A stretch of 39,334 nt of DNA from a bacterium (lineage in GTDB: Bacteria > Bacillota > Clostridia > Christensenellales > Aristaeellaceae), in contig JAQXJZ010000090.1 in the NCBI GenBank assembly GCA_029009515.1, forward strand, positions 1 through 39,334, read 5' to 3'. This document shows positions 15,813 to 24,201 of the stretch, in pieces (positions within the stretch are counted from its first letter, which is position 1; each line of letters opens with the position of its first letter). The translations under genes were made by a program, and so were the position numbers. Under the pieces are notes generated by a model. The model saw only the letters and a list, made by a program, of their open reading frames with translations, did not search any database and was not told where the DNA came from.

Positions 15813-16331
15813 ATGAAGCATCTTCCCAATTGCATCTCTGTGCTGCGCATCATTGGCACGGCGGCGATGCTGGTTGTGGAGCCGTTCACCGCGGCTTTCC
15901 TCATCCTGTATTCCCTGTGCGGCGTGAGCGACGTGCTGGACGGCATGCTGGCCCGCGCCATGCATGCCACCAGCGAGCTGGGCGCAAAGCTGGACAGCGC
16001 AGCCGACCTGCTGTTTTACGCGGTCATGCTCATCCGCATCTTTCCGGTGCTGTGGCAAAAGCTGCCGCGCAGCATCTGGCTGATTGTGGGCGCAGCGGTG
16101 CTTATCCGCCTCATCTCCTACGGCTATGTGGCCATCCGCTACCACCGGTTTTCCTCCATGCACACAGCAGGCAACAAGCTGACCGGCCTGATGGTGTTTT
16201 TAACGCCGTACTTCATCAGCCTGCCGCAAGCCTTTGCCACGCCCTGCTGCTTTGCGGTGGCCATCGTGGCGTTTTTGTCATCGGCGCAGGAGCTGATGAT
16301 GCATCTGCGCAAGCAGACCTACGCATCCTGA
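15813..16331 (+). CDS. CDP-alcohol phosphatidyltransferase family protein
   Basis: Membrane enzyme of 172 residues. The family joins a phosphatidyl group from CDP-diacylglycerol to an alcohol such as glycerol 3-phosphate, serine or inositol phosphate. The full signature is present: Asp40, Asp43-Gly44, Ala47-Arg48, Gly57, Asp61 and Asp65. About five to six membrane helices surround it (near 8-35, 68-90, 90-108, 128-145 and 146-160). An AGGAG site overlaps the end of the ACT gene. Since gpsA is in the same operon, phosphatidylglycerophosphate synthesis is a fair guess. The family is sure, the acceptor is not. Confidence 0.87.
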   Translation: MKHLPNCISVLRIIGTAAMLVVEPFTAAFLILYSLCGVSDVLDGMLARAMHATSELGAKLDSAADLLFYAVMLIRIFPVLWQKLPRSIWLIVGAAVLIRLISYGYVAIRYHRFSSMHTAGNKLTGLMVFLTPYFISLPQAFATPCCFAVAIVAFLSSAQELMMHLRKQTYAS

Positions 16332-16348
16332 AGCGCCAAGAGAACAGA

Positions 16349-16393
16349 AAAACAGCAAGCCAGACAGATGCTGGTTTGCTGTTTTCCTTTTTC
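16349..16393 (+). terminator. Terminator of the GTPase-gpsA-ACT-transferase operon
   Basis: 15-bp stem (16349-16363 with 16371-16385) with one wobble pair, 7-base loop, then a T-rich tail. Confidence 0.85.
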
Positions 16394-16435
16394 ATGATAA
16401 AATGAATGTGACAAACTGGAATTTGGCTGACACAT

Positions 16436-16921
16436 TCAAATCCCTCTGCGATACAGCTCAACAGGGTCTCCATCGTCATTCAGATACTGTTTTTCTAATG
16501 TAAATCCGTATTTCCAAAGAATCCTCTTTGAATACAGATTTGAGGGATCAGTTAAAGCAATGAGTACTGGAGAAACATGCGTATCCGTCGCCATCTGGAT
16601 TAAAGTGCCAACCAGTTCCGAGCCGTATCCATGATTCCAATACGGAGGCAGCAACATGTATTCGATTTCAATGGCATCATATTCAGCATTCAGGGTCAAT
16701 GCTCCCATTCCGATGAAAGTATCCTTGTTTTTATGTGAGATAAACACTTTGTAAAAACCAAGTTTTGACTCTGAAGCGTTGATGTCAAGCATTACTTGAA
16801 AAAGCAACTTGGATTCTTCTTCGGTAAAGATTCGACCGTAATTCATGTTCATCGTTTCCCTGTTGAAAACCAATCGGGAATACAACGTTTCATCTGCTTC
16901 TTGATATTTTTCAAGTTTCAT
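16436..16921 (-). CDS. GNAT family N-acetyltransferase
   Basis: Cytoplasmic acetyltransferase of 161 residues that moves acetyl from acetyl-CoA to an amino group. The acetyl-CoA loop is WNHGYGSELVGTLI with the LLPPYW strand before it, and the last strand ends SKRILWKYGF, both usual for RimJ/RimL-like GNAT_3 proteins. The ATG at 16921 is chosen because GGAG lies eight bases before it; an earlier ATG at 16966 has no such site. The gene is clearly richer in A and T than its neighbours (Lys, Asn, Tyr and Ile codons ending in A or T), a sign of recent transfer. It stands alone between two terminators. Substrate unknown. Confidence 0.88.
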   Translation of the reverse strand: MKLEKYQEADETLYSRLVFNRETMNMNYGRIFTEEESKLLFQVMLDINASESKLGFYKVFISHKNKDTFIGMGALTLNAEYDAIEIEYMLLPPYWNHGYGSELVGTLIQMATDTHVSPVLIALTDPSNLYSKRILWKYGFTLEKQYLNDDGDPVELYRRGI

Positions 16922-16942
16922 CTGCTTCTCCGCAAATTCCGA

Positions 16943-16972
16943 TTTATAGTGCCAATATACAAGCACACTTAA
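16943..16972 (-). promoter_or_regulatory. Possible promoter of the acetyltransferase gene
   Basis: On the minus strand TTAAGT, 18-bp spacer, TATAAA (16943-16948 on the plus strand). The -35 is weak. Confidence 0.3.
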
Positions 16973-17011
16973 CCATCATTTCTATAGAATATATCGATCA
17001 ACAATCAAAAC

Positions 17012-17045
17012 ACGAGCATCTCTGCTTTTTTTGCAGGATGCTCGT
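17012..17045 (-). terminator. Terminator of the malic enzyme operon
   Basis: ACGAGCATC/GATGCTCGT plus an inner CTGC/GCAG stem, loop of T. On the minus strand it is followed by GTTTTG; on the plus strand by TTTTG, so it could act both ways. Confidence 0.8.
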
Positions 17046-17058
17046 TTTTGATACGGAT

Positions 17059-18231
17059 TTATGCCCTTGCCACGCCGCTTTCGCGCGCTGCCTGCGCCAC
17101 GGCGGCAGCCACGGCAGGGCCTACGCGCTTGTCAAAGGCGTAGGGGATGATGTAATCCGGGGTGAGTTCCTCCGCGCTCACCAGCGATGCGATGGCGCGG
17201 GAGGCGGCCATCTTCATGGCCTCGTTGATGTCGGACGCGCGCACGTCCAGCGCGCCGCGAAAAATGCCGGGGAAGGCCAGCACGTTGTTGATCTGGTTGG
17301 GATAATCGCTGCGGCCGGTGCCCACGATGAACGCGCCGGCGGCCTTGGCCTCGGCCGGGTCGATCTCCGGCACGGGATTGGCCATGGGGAAGAGGATGGG
17401 CTTTTCGTTCATGGCGGCGATCATCTCCGGCTTCACCAGCCCCGGAGCCGATACGCCGATGAACACGTCTGCCCCCTGCATGGCTTCCAGCAGTCCGCCC
17501 ATGCGGTGCTCGCGGTTGGTGACCTTCGCCAGCTCTGCATGCACGGGGTTGAGATCCTCCATGCCCTCGCAGATGATGCCAAAGCGGTCCACCATGGTCA
17601 GGTGCTTCACGCCCAGATTCATCAGATGGCGGCCGATGGAGCAGCCTGCCGCGCCCGCGCCGTTGATGACCACGCGCACGTCGCCAATCTGCTTGTCCGC
17701 CACGCGCAGCGCGTTGATCATGGCCGCAGCCACCACGATGGCCGTGCCGTGCTGATCATCGTGAAAAACGGGAATATCGCAGATTTCCTTCAGCCTGCGC
17801 TCGATTTCAAAGCATCTGGGCGCGGCGATGTCCTCCAGATTGATGCCGCCGAACGAGCCGGACAGCAGGTACACCGTGCGAACGATTTCGTCCACGTCCT
17901 TGCTTTTGATGCACAGCGGAAACGCGTCCACATCTGCAAAGGCCTCGAACAGGCAGCACTTGCCCTCCATCACCGGCATGCCGGCCTCGGGGCCGATATC
18001 GCCCAGCCCCAGCACAGCGGTGCCATCGGTGATGACCGCCACCAGATTGCTGCGGCGGGTGAGGGCGTAGCTTTCGTCTACGTCCTTTTCAATCACCTTG
18101 CACGGCTCGGCCACGCCGGGTGTGTAGGCCAGCGCCAGCTCGTCGGCATTGGTGACGGGCACGCGGCTTTGAATTTCAATTTTTCCATTCCATTCGTAGT
18201 GCTTCTGCAGGGCCAGTTCCTTTGCGTTCAT
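17059..18231 (-). CDS. NAD(P)-dependent malic enzyme
   Basis: Cytoplasmic oxidative decarboxylase turning malate into pyruvate and CO2, 390 residues, the short bacterial malic enzyme type (YtsJ/MaeB N-terminal form). Seen: the substrate region [20 protein letters not shown], the metal/substrate motif [12 protein letters not shown], the NAD(P) site INGAGAAG, and the C-terminal [10 protein letters not shown]. No phosphotransacetylase domain is attached. It begins 27 bases after the MFS gene with an AAGGAG site, so the two share a promoter. This suggests the transporter brings in malate or another C4 acid, which is inference. Confidence 0.93.
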   Translation of the reverse strand: MNAKELALQKHYEWNGKIEIQSRVPVTNADELALAYTPGVAEPCKVIEKDVDESYALTRRSNLVAVITDGTAVLGLGDIGPEAGMPVMEGKCCLFEAFADVDAFPLCIKSKDVDEIVRTVYLLSGSFGGINLEDIAAPRCFEIERRLKEICDIPVFHDDQHGTAIVVAAAMINALRVADKQIGDVRVVINGAGAAGCSIGRHLMNLGVKHLTMVDRFGIICEGMEDLNPVHAELAKVTNREHRMGGLLEAMQGADVFIGVSAPGLVKPEMIAAMNEKPILFPMANPVPEIDPAEAKAAGAFIVGTGRSDYPNQINNVLAFPGIFRGALDVRASDINEAMKMAASRAIASLVSAEELTPDYIIPYAFDKRVGPAVAAAVAQAARESGVARA

Positions 18232-18258
18232 AGAAAAGACTCCTTTTGGAGAAAAGAA

Positions 18259-19446
18259 TCAGGCTGTTTTGCGCTCGTGGCGCGCGTTGATAAGACCCAT
18301 CAGCATGGCCACGCCAAAGCCCAGCGCCGATGCATAGAAGGGCAGGCGCGCGCCAAGGGTGTACAGCGCGCCGGCCAGCAGGCCGCCCAGCATCTGCCCC
18401 AGCGAGCGGATGCTCATGAAAGCGCCGTAGGCGGCGTCGCTGCCAGCCTCCGCGCTCAGCGTCTGCTGGATGGGCAGGTAGATGGCGTTGGCCATGTAAT
18501 AGCCAATGGCAAAGATGACAAACAGGGGAATGCTGCCCGTGCCAGACAGCGCCAGAAGCAGCATCATGCCCAGACCAAATACCCATGCGATGGACAGGTT
18601 CATGCTTCCGCGGCGCGCCAGACGGGGATTGATGAGCGTGTTGGCCAGCATGCCGATGATGCCGACCGCCGCCTTGATGGCGCCGTTGTAGGCGGGCGGG
18701 AAGGCAAAGATATCGCGGATGTAGTAGTTGAAGGCATTATCGAAGCAGTAGGTGGTGAAGGAGGAGCACAGCGTCATGCCCAAAAACACCAGCAGGAAGC
18801 CGTCCAGAATATCGCGGATTTCCATCAGCGGACGGAAGGGGTTGAGCATCTGCAGGGTGACCTTTTCGGGGTTTTCCTCCTTGCCTTCTTCCTTGACCAG
18901 GAACGCCGTCAGCACAACCGCCAGCAGGCACAGCACCGCCTGTCCCACAAAGGCTGCGTTCAGGCTGATGGAGCCCATCATGCCGCCAAGGAAGTAGCCG
19001 CCAGCGGCGCTGGCCGTCTGCACAGCGGCAAAGTACGCCATGTACTGGCCGCGCTTTTCATCGCCGGAGATGGTGGAGATGTACAGCAGGCCGCCAATCA
19101 TGAACGGAGCCACAAACAGGCCCACAATCAACCGCGCAATGGCCGTCATCACAACCGATGTGGAAAGCGCAAACAGGATCTGTCCTGCCACATAGCCCAC
19201 GCCGCCAAACATGAAGCAGCGCACATAGCCGATGCGGCTGGCGTACACGCCCCAGAACGGCGAGGTGAGAAAGTTGGTGAGCGCCATACAGGCAAAGGAT
19301 ACGCCGAACATGTAATCCGGGTAGTTAAGCGCCTGAAAAAAGGCAGGCGTGACCGCATGCACCATGTTGGTGCCCAGATACAGCAGGCCGTACAGCGCGC
19401 TGAAAATGATCATCTTGCGTTTCAAACCGGCACTCCCCTTGCCCAA
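18259..19446 (-). CDS. MFS transporter
   Basis: Polytopic major facilitator superfamily protein, 395 residues, 12 predicted helices with a charged central loop (EEGKEENPEKVT, about residue 190). The loop between helices 2 and 3 reads FWGVYASRIGYVR, a relaxed version of the MFS motif A. The start is uncertain: ATG at 19446 is used here, but TTG at 19425 has GGGGAG upstream and ATG at 19413 is also possible. It is first in an operon with malic enzyme under a near-perfect promoter. A dicarboxylate substrate is possible; a multidrug role cannot be excluded. Confidence 0.88.
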   Translation of the reverse strand: MGKGSAGLKRKMIIFSALYGLLYLGTNMVHAVTPAFFQALNYPDYMFGVSFACMALTNFLTSPFWGVYASRIGYVRCFMFGGVGYVAGQILFALSTSVVMTAIARLIVGLFVAPFMIGGLLYISTISGDEKRGQYMAYFAAVQTASAAGGYFLGGMMGSISLNAAFVGQAVLCLLAVVLTAFLVKEEGKEENPEKVTLQMLNPFRPLMEIRDILDGFLLVFLGMTLCSSFTTYCFDNAFNYYIRDIFAFPPAYNGAIKAAVGIIGMLANTLINPRLARRGSMNLSIAWVFGLGMMLLLALSGTGSIPLFVIFAIGYYMANAIYLPIQQTLSAEAGSDAAYGAFMSIRSLGQMLGGLLAGALYTLGARLPFYASALGFGVAMLMGLINARHERKTA

Positions 19447-19461
19447 AAGATATCAATGTAC

Positions 19462-19490
19462 AGCATAGCGCGCCGCCTGCGGACTGTCAA
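19462..19490 (-). promoter_or_regulatory. Strong sigma-A promoter of the MFS-malic enzyme operon
   Basis: On the minus strand TTGACA (plus-strand 19485-19490), exactly 17 bp, TATGCT (19462-19467). It is one of the best promoters in the window. Confidence 0.85.
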
Positions 19491-19539
19491 GTTTTTTCCC
19501 TGTGCGTAATTTGTTCACAGCACGTTTACAGCTGAAAGG

Positions 19540-19568
19540 TGGAAATCACTTTGCGAATGTGGTATACT
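19540..19568 (+). promoter_or_regulatory. Extended -10 promoter of the anchored orphan gene
   Basis: TGGAAA, 17-bp spacer ending TGg, TATACT (19563-19568). It has the same -35 and -10 hexamers as the purR promoter at 26880-26908. Confidence 0.6.
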
Positions 19569-19611
19569 GAGCAGGCTGAATATCTATGCAACTCTTTTTC
19601 AGGAGGCTCCC

Positions 19612-20244
19612 ATGACCCCTAAGTTTACCATCACCCGCGATAAGATCCGCACTCATTTCAATTACTTCTGGTGGCAGTACGCCCTGCTTTTGGTGCTGGC
19701 CATCTTCGGCTGGAACCTGCTGTACACCACCACCCACTACCGCTCGCCCGAGCATCTGAAGATGGAGTGGTATTACGAAGGCCCCACCGGCAATAACACG
19801 CAGAAGAATGCCGAGCAGCTGCTGCTGGACGCCAAGGAAAAGCTCTTCCCGCATATGGAGGAAACCAGCTTTGCCACCGTCGGCATGGATGAAACCTACG
19901 GCCCCATGCAGCTGATGGTGTGGATGGCCGCCGGTCAGGGCGACCTGTATATGCTCAAGACCGAAAGCTTCACCAATAACGCCGCACAGGGCGCCATGGT
20001 GGACCTGCAGCCCTACGTGGATGATGGCACGCTCAACGTGGAGGGCATGGACCTCAAGAAGGGCATGGTCAAGCTGGAAGGCACCAACGAAAAGCACCTC
20101 TACGGCATCCCGGCTAAGAACCTGCCCAAGTTCATCGAATACGAAATTCTGCCGGACGACACGGTGCTGAGCATTCTGGCCAATGGCGGCAACACCGAAA
20201 ACACCGTCAAGCTCCTGGCACACTTCCTCGAAATCATGAAATAA
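19612..20244 (+). CDS. Membrane-anchored protein of unknown function
   Basis: 210-residue protein not recognised. It starts with about 20 charged residues, then one hydrophobic helix (about 23-40, YALLLVLAIFGWNLLY), then a soluble domain that should face outward by the positive-inside rule. The soluble part has a Trp/Met-rich core (MQLMVWMAAGQGDLYML) and a segment DGTLNVEGMDLKKGMVKLEG with KHLYGIPAKNLPKFIE that resembles the hinge and ligand-facing strands of extracellular solute-binding proteins, but it is half their length. The ATG has an AGGAGGC site. It is monocistronic, between its own promoter and a terminator. Confidence 0.8.
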   Translation: MTPKFTITRDKIRTHFNYFWWQYALLLVLAIFGWNLLYTTTHYRSPEHLKMEWYYEGPTGNNTQKNAEQLLLDAKEKLFPHMEETSFATVGMDETYGPMQLMVWMAAGQGDLYMLKTESFTNNAAQGAMVDLQPYVDDGTLNVEGMDLKKGMVKLEGTNEKHLYGIPAKNLPKFIEYEILPDDTVLSILANGGNTENTVKLLAHFLEIMK

Positions 20245-20250
20245 CCTATC

Positions 20251-20286
20251 AAAGCGCCGTTTCTGAAAGAAGAAACGGCGCTTTTC
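20251..20286 (+). terminator. Terminator of the anchored orphan gene
   Basis: 14-bp perfect stem (20251-20264 with 20271-20284), 6-base loop, short T tail. Confidence 0.85.
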
Positions 20287-20290
20287 TCAT

Positions 20291-20328
20291 GCGAAAAAAG
20301 GAGCTTCCCCAAGCAGGGAAGCTCCTTT
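20291..20328 (-). terminator. Terminator of the pheST operon
   Basis: 13-bp perfect stem (20297-20309 with 20316-20328). On the minus strand it is followed by a run of T. It stands back to back with the plus-strand terminator just before it. Confidence 0.88.
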
Positions 20329-20341
20329 GCGGTACAGGGCA

Positions 20342-22732
20342 TTATCCGCGGATAACGGCGTTGTACTTTTCAGCGCAAACCTTCTGCACCTTGTCCATGG
20401 CCTTCTGCACTTCCTCAGCGGTGAGGGTGCGGTCGGCGGCACGGAAGGTGAGGGAGAACGCGATGGACTTGTTGCCTTCGCCAATCTGCACGCCGCGGTA
20501 CACGTCGAACATCTCGATGCTTTCCAGCAGCTTGCCGGCGGCCTTGCGCATTTCGCTCATCAGGGGGCCGACGTTGACGCTCTCAGCCATCACCAGCGCC
20601 AGGTCGCGCTGCATGGCGGGGAAGCGGGGCAGGGGCTTCATTTCGCCCATGGGCTTGGCGTAGGTGATGAGGGTCTGCAGGTTCAGCTCAGCCACCACGG
20701 CGCGCTTGGGCATGTCAAACTTCTCGCGCACGGTGGGATGCACCTCGCCCAGGCGGGCAAATTCCACGCCGCCGCGGGTGAGACGGGCGCAGCGGCCGGG
20801 GTGATAGTAGCAGTCCGCGCCGGCTTCCACCTCGCAGGTGATGCCGCACATGCGCAGGATGGCCTCCAGAGCGCCGCGCACGGAGAAGAAGTCCACATTG
20901 GAGCCGTAGGAGCCCAGGCACAGGGTCTGGGTTTCGGTGGGCAGGCCTTCCTCGGTGGGATGATGGTGATCAAACACAGCAGCCATCTCGTACAGGCTGG
21001 CAGCCTCGGTGGAGTGGTTCTGGTTGAAGGCCAGGGTGCGCATCATGTCGCACACGAGGGTGGGACGCATGACGGCGGTGTCCTCGCCCAGCGGATTGCG
21101 GATGGGCATGGGCTGGTTGCGCAGATCGTCCTCCGGCAGGCCCAGCTTCTGAATTTCGCTTACGCCGGTGAAGGAGAAGTTCATGATCTCCAGATAGCCC
21201 AGGCCAACCAGCAGCTTGCTGATGCGGTTCTTGAGCGCCTTCATGGGGCTCACGCCGCCCTGGGTGGTTTCGCCGCGCAGGTTGGTGGCGCCGATGTGAT
21301 GGTAGCCGTAGATGCGCAGGCACTCCTCGCACACGTCGGCTTCGCCTTCCATGTCCTCGCGGAACTTGGGCACGGTCACGGTCAGCTTGTCGCCGTCCAG
21401 CTCCACGCCGCAGTGCAGCTTGGTGAGGATCTTGACCATGTCCTCGGCGGGAATATCCACACCGGCGCGCTCCTGAATACGGGCAACGCTGGCGGTGATG
21501 ACCTTCTCAGCCTTGGGGTTGGGATAGAAGTCGTAGCAGCCGGACACGACGTCGCCGGCGTCCAGCTCGTTGACCAGCTGGCAGGCGCGGTTGAGGGCGT
21601 CCATGACGGTGCCGCAGGCCACGCCGCGCTCAAAGCGGCCGCTGGCCTCGGTGCGCATGCCGTGGGCACGGCCGGTGAGGCGGATGGCGGTGCGGTCGAA
21701 CACAGCGCACTCGAACATCACGTCGGTGGTGCCTTCGATGATTTCGCTCTCCTCGCCGCCCATGACGCCGGCCAGACCGGTAGCGCGCTCCTTGTCGCAG
21801 ATGACCAGGTCTTCGGTGCGCAGGGCATGCTCGTTGCCGTCCAGGGTGGTCAGCATTTCGCCCTCGTGGGCACGGCGCACGATGATCTCGCGGCCGCGCA
21901 CCTTGCTCAGGTCGAAGGCGTGCATGGGATGGCCGTACTCGATCATCACGTAGTTGGTGATGTCAACGATGTTGTTGATGGCACGCAGGCCGGCGCCGTG
22001 CAGATACTTGCGCAGCCACAGGGGACTCTGTTTGATGCGCACGTTCTTGATGACGCGGGCGGCGTAGCGGGGGCACAGGTCGGGCGCTTCCACGGTGACC
22101 TTCACTTCATCATGAATGTCGCCGCCCGCTTCCCTGACGGTGATTTCGGGGGCCTTGAACTCGGTGCCCAGCGCAGCGGCGGTCTCACGGGCTATGCCCA
22201 TGGCGCACAGGCAGTCGGGACGGTTGGCCAGAATTTCGAAATCCACAGCGGTGTCGTCGATGCCGACGATGGGGCGGATATCGCTGCCGACAGGATACTC
22301 TTCGTTGAAGATGAGCAGGCCTTCATCGCCCACGCTGGGGTACAGCTCCTGGGGAATGCCCAGCTCGGTGGAGGCGCACAGCATGCCTTCGGACACCATG
22401 CCGCGCAGCTTGCCCTTCTTGATCTTCACGCCGCCGGGCAGCTTGGCACCGTCCAACGCAACAGGCACCAGCACGCCAGCCTTCACATTGGGCGCGCCGC
22501 AAACGATGTGCAGGGGCTCCTCGCCGCCCACATCCACGGTGCACTGATGCAGGTGAGTGCCTTCCACGTCCTCACAGGTGAGCACGCGGCCGACAACGAC
22601 CTTTTCCATACCGCCGGAAATATCCTCCACGCCCTCAACAGCCGTGCCGGTCATGATCATGCGTTCGCTGTATTCCTCCGGCGTGACAGGAATGTCCACA
22701 TACTGCCGGAGCATATTCATAGCAAGTTTCAT
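20342..22732 (-). CDS. pheT: Phenylalanine-tRNA ligase beta subunit
   Basis: Beta subunit of the alpha2-beta2 synthetase that charges tRNA-Phe, 796 residues, full length. Domains in order: tRNA-binding EMAP-like fold (about 40-150, GRVLTCEDVEGTHLHQCTVD), B3/B4 editing domain (about 210-385), B5 (about 400-475), the class II-like core, and the FDX-ACB anticodon domain (about 705-796, beginning PRFPAMQRDLALVM). It is second in the operon. The gap of 133 bases to pheS holds a three-hairpin element. AAGGAG lies before the ATG. Confidence 0.97.
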   Translation of the reverse strand: MKLAMNMLRQYVDIPVTPEEYSERMIMTGTAVEGVEDISGGMEKVVVGRVLTCEDVEGTHLHQCTVDVGGEEPLHIVCGAPNVKAGVLVPVALDGAKLPGGVKIKKGKLRGMVSEGMLCASTELGIPQELYPSVGDEGLLIFNEEYPVGSDIRPIVGIDDTAVDFEILANRPDCLCAMGIARETAAALGTEFKAPEITVREAGGDIHDEVKVTVEAPDLCPRYAARVIKNVRIKQSPLWLRKYLHGAGLRAINNIVDITNYVMIEYGHPMHAFDLSKVRGREIIVRRAHEGEMLTTLDGNEHALRTEDLVICDKERATGLAGVMGGEESEIIEGTTDVMFECAVFDRTAIRLTGRAHGMRTEASGRFERGVACGTVMDALNRACQLVNELDAGDVVSGCYDFYPNPKAEKVITASVARIQERAGVDIPAEDMVKILTKLHCGVELDGDKLTVTVPKFREDMEGEADVCEECLRIYGYHHIGATNLRGETTQGGVSPMKALKNRISKLLVGLGYLEIMNFSFTGVSEIQKLGLPEDDLRNQPMPIRNPLGEDTAVMRPTLVCDMMRTLAFNQNHSTEAASLYEMAAVFDHHHPTEEGLPTETQTLCLGSYGSNVDFFSVRGALEAILRMCGITCEVEAGADCYYHPGRCARLTRGGVEFARLGEVHPTVREKFDMPKRAVVAELNLQTLITYAKPMGEMKPLPRFPAMQRDLALVMAESVNVGPLMSEMRKAAGKLLESIEMFDVYRGVQIGEGNKSIAFSLTFRAADRTLTAEEVQKAMDKVQKVCAEKYNAVIRG

Positions 22733-22774
22733 ATCAATTCAAACTCCTTTTATCTGCAAAACACTGTATCCCTC

Positions 22775-22856
22775 TTGGACAGCGCAGCTGTCCAATACAC
22801 AGGATTCCAAAGGGCGAAGCCCATTGGCGGTGGGTTTGGGAGGCAGCGCCTCCCAA
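22775..22856 (-). repeat. Three-hairpin intergenic element, copy A (within pheST)
   Basis: Read on the minus strand it has three tri-loop hairpins: TTGGGAGGC-gct-GCCTCCCAA (22836-22856), CCAATGGGC-ttc-GCCCTTTGG (22807-22827, one mismatch) and TTGGACAGC-tgc-GCTGTCCAA (22775-22795). The spacer after the middle hairpin is AATCCTGTGTA. It begins 9 bases after the pheS stop codon. Copies B and C share the middle hairpin and spacer. Confidence 0.75.
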
Positions 22857-22865
22857 CGTACCCCC

Positions 22866-23894
22866 TTAGCGCAGCTGGCTGAACAGGCGGGCGTCGCCTT
22901 CGTAGAGCAGGCGCATGTCGCGGATGCCGTAGCGCTGCATGGCGATGCGCTCCAGACCGATGCCGAAGGCAAAGCCGGAATACTTGGTGGAGTCGATGCC
23001 GCACATCTCAAGGACATGGGGATGCACCATGCCGGAGCCGAGCACTTCAATCCAGCCGGTGCCCTTGCAGATGGAGCAGCCCTTGCCGTGGCAGGCCACG
23101 CAGGTCATGTCCACCTCGGCGCTGGGCTCGGTGAAGGGGAAGAAGCTGGGGCGGAAGCGGGTGGTGGTGCCTTCGCCGTAGAGCTTCTTGGCGAACGCTT
23201 CCAGCGTGCCGCGCAGGTCGCTCATCTTGACGTGCTCGTCAATAACCAGACCTTCCATCTGGTGGAAGACGGGGCTGTGGGTGGCGTCCACCTCATCGGC
23301 GCGGTACACGCGGCCGGGGCAGATGATGCGGATGGGCAGGGGACGGGTGAGCATGGCGCGTGCCTGCATGGGGCTGGTGTGGGTGCGCAGCACGATGTTG
23401 TCGTCCATGTAGAAGGTATCCTGCGCATCGCGGGCGGGATGGTTCTTGGGCAGGTTCATCAGCTCGAAGTTGTAGTGATCCAGCTCCACTTCGGGGCCTT
23501 CCATGACGTCAAAGCCCATGCCGGTGAAGCACTCGATGAGCTCATCCATCACCAGGGTGATGGGGTGCGCGCTGCCAACCTTGGGCAGAGCACGGGGCTC
23601 GGTAACGTCGATGGTTTCGGCCTTGATGGCGGCTTCGCGCTCGGCGGCCTGAATGCGGCTCTGCGCCTCGTCCATCTTTTCGGTCAGCCACTGACGCACT
23701 TCGTTGATCTGCGCACCCACCTTGGGGCGATCTTCGGGCGCTACCTGACCCATGCCCTTGAGCAGAGCGGTCAGTTCGCCCTTCTTGCCAAGCACCTTCA
23801 CGCGCAGCGTATCCAGCTCGGCGGAGCTGGAGATGGCGGCGAGTTCGCTTTCGACCCGCTCGCGGATCTCACGCAGGGTATCCACAACAGCCAT
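22866..23894 (-). CDS. pheS: Phenylalanine-tRNA ligase alpha subunit
   Basis: Catalytic subunit, 342 residues, normal length. The N-terminal coiled coil (about 1-85) is followed by the class II catalytic core. Seen: motif 2 region TRFRPSFFPFTEPSAEVD, and motif 3 near the C-terminus GFAFGIGLERIAMQRYGI. Between them CVACHGKGCSICKGTGW gives four cysteines seen in many Firmicute PheS proteins. The ATG at 23894 is chosen because AGGAGG lies nine bases before it and the known N-terminus begins there; the longer frame runs into the T-box. It is controlled by the T-box leader and followed by pheT. Confidence 0.96.
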   Translation of the reverse strand: MAVVDTLREIRERVESELAAISSSAELDTLRVKVLGKKGELTALLKGMGQVAPEDRPKVGAQINEVRQWLTEKMDEAQSRIQAAEREAAIKAETIDVTEPRALPKVGSAHPITLVMDELIECFTGMGFDVMEGPEVELDHYNFELMNLPKNHPARDAQDTFYMDDNIVLRTHTSPMQARAMLTRPLPIRIICPGRVYRADEVDATHSPVFHQMEGLVIDEHVKMSDLRGTLEAFAKKLYGEGTTTRFRPSFFPFTEPSAEVDMTCVACHGKGCSICKGTGWIEVLGSGMVHPHVLEMCGIDSTKYSGFAFGIGLERIAMQRYGIRDMRLLYEGDARLFSQLR

Positions 23895-23942
23895 GGTTAA
23901 GTTCCTCCTCTGGTAAAATACCTTGTGATTGATGGAAATAAG

Positions 23943-24197
23943 AAAAACCCCCGTACCCATACCACATGGGACGAAGGCCAAACTCCGTGTTACCACCCAA
24001 ATTCCGCACAGAAAAACTGTGCGCTCTGAAAGCCGGTAACGGGGCCAAACCGTTTCCCCCTACTGAAGTGTTCAAGGGAAATGCTCGGAAGCGAATGACC
24101 CGCGGCCTTGCGTGGACGGCTTGCAGCCCGCGAACATTTCGCGTGTCGTCCTCTCTGACCGAAAGCCTGATGCGGGGGCGTTCTTCGTCATAGCGAG
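23943..24197 (-). promoter_or_regulatory. T-box riboswitch (tRNA-Phe responsive) of pheST
   Basis: Leader RNA on the minus strand. Stem I closes by CTCG (24194-24197) and CGAG (24084-24087). Two UUC triplets (24093-24095 and 24088-24090) lie on its 3' side and are candidates for the specifier; both read Phe. Stem III is GCACAG/CTGTGC (about 24008-24025). The T-box core TGGGTGGTAACACGG is at 23985-23999. The competing terminator CGTCCCAT/ATGGGTACG (23952-23973) is followed by GGGG and TTTTT. Uncharged tRNA-Phe should favour antitermination. Confidence 0.92.
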
Positions 24198-24201
24198 TGG
24201 T

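Noticed and set aside
17038-19509. 823-codon open frame on the plus strand opposite malic enzyme and the MFS gene
   Set aside because: Low-complexity His/Gln/Ala-rich translation; the minus-strand genes are well recognised and have a promoter and terminator.
20327-22882. 851-codon open frame on the plus strand opposite pheT
   Set aside because: Antisense shadow of pheT; it crosses the pheST terminator and has no start signals.
22739-23050. Small open frames across the pheS-pheT spacer
   Set aside because: They come from the hairpin element and the end of pheS read in another frame.
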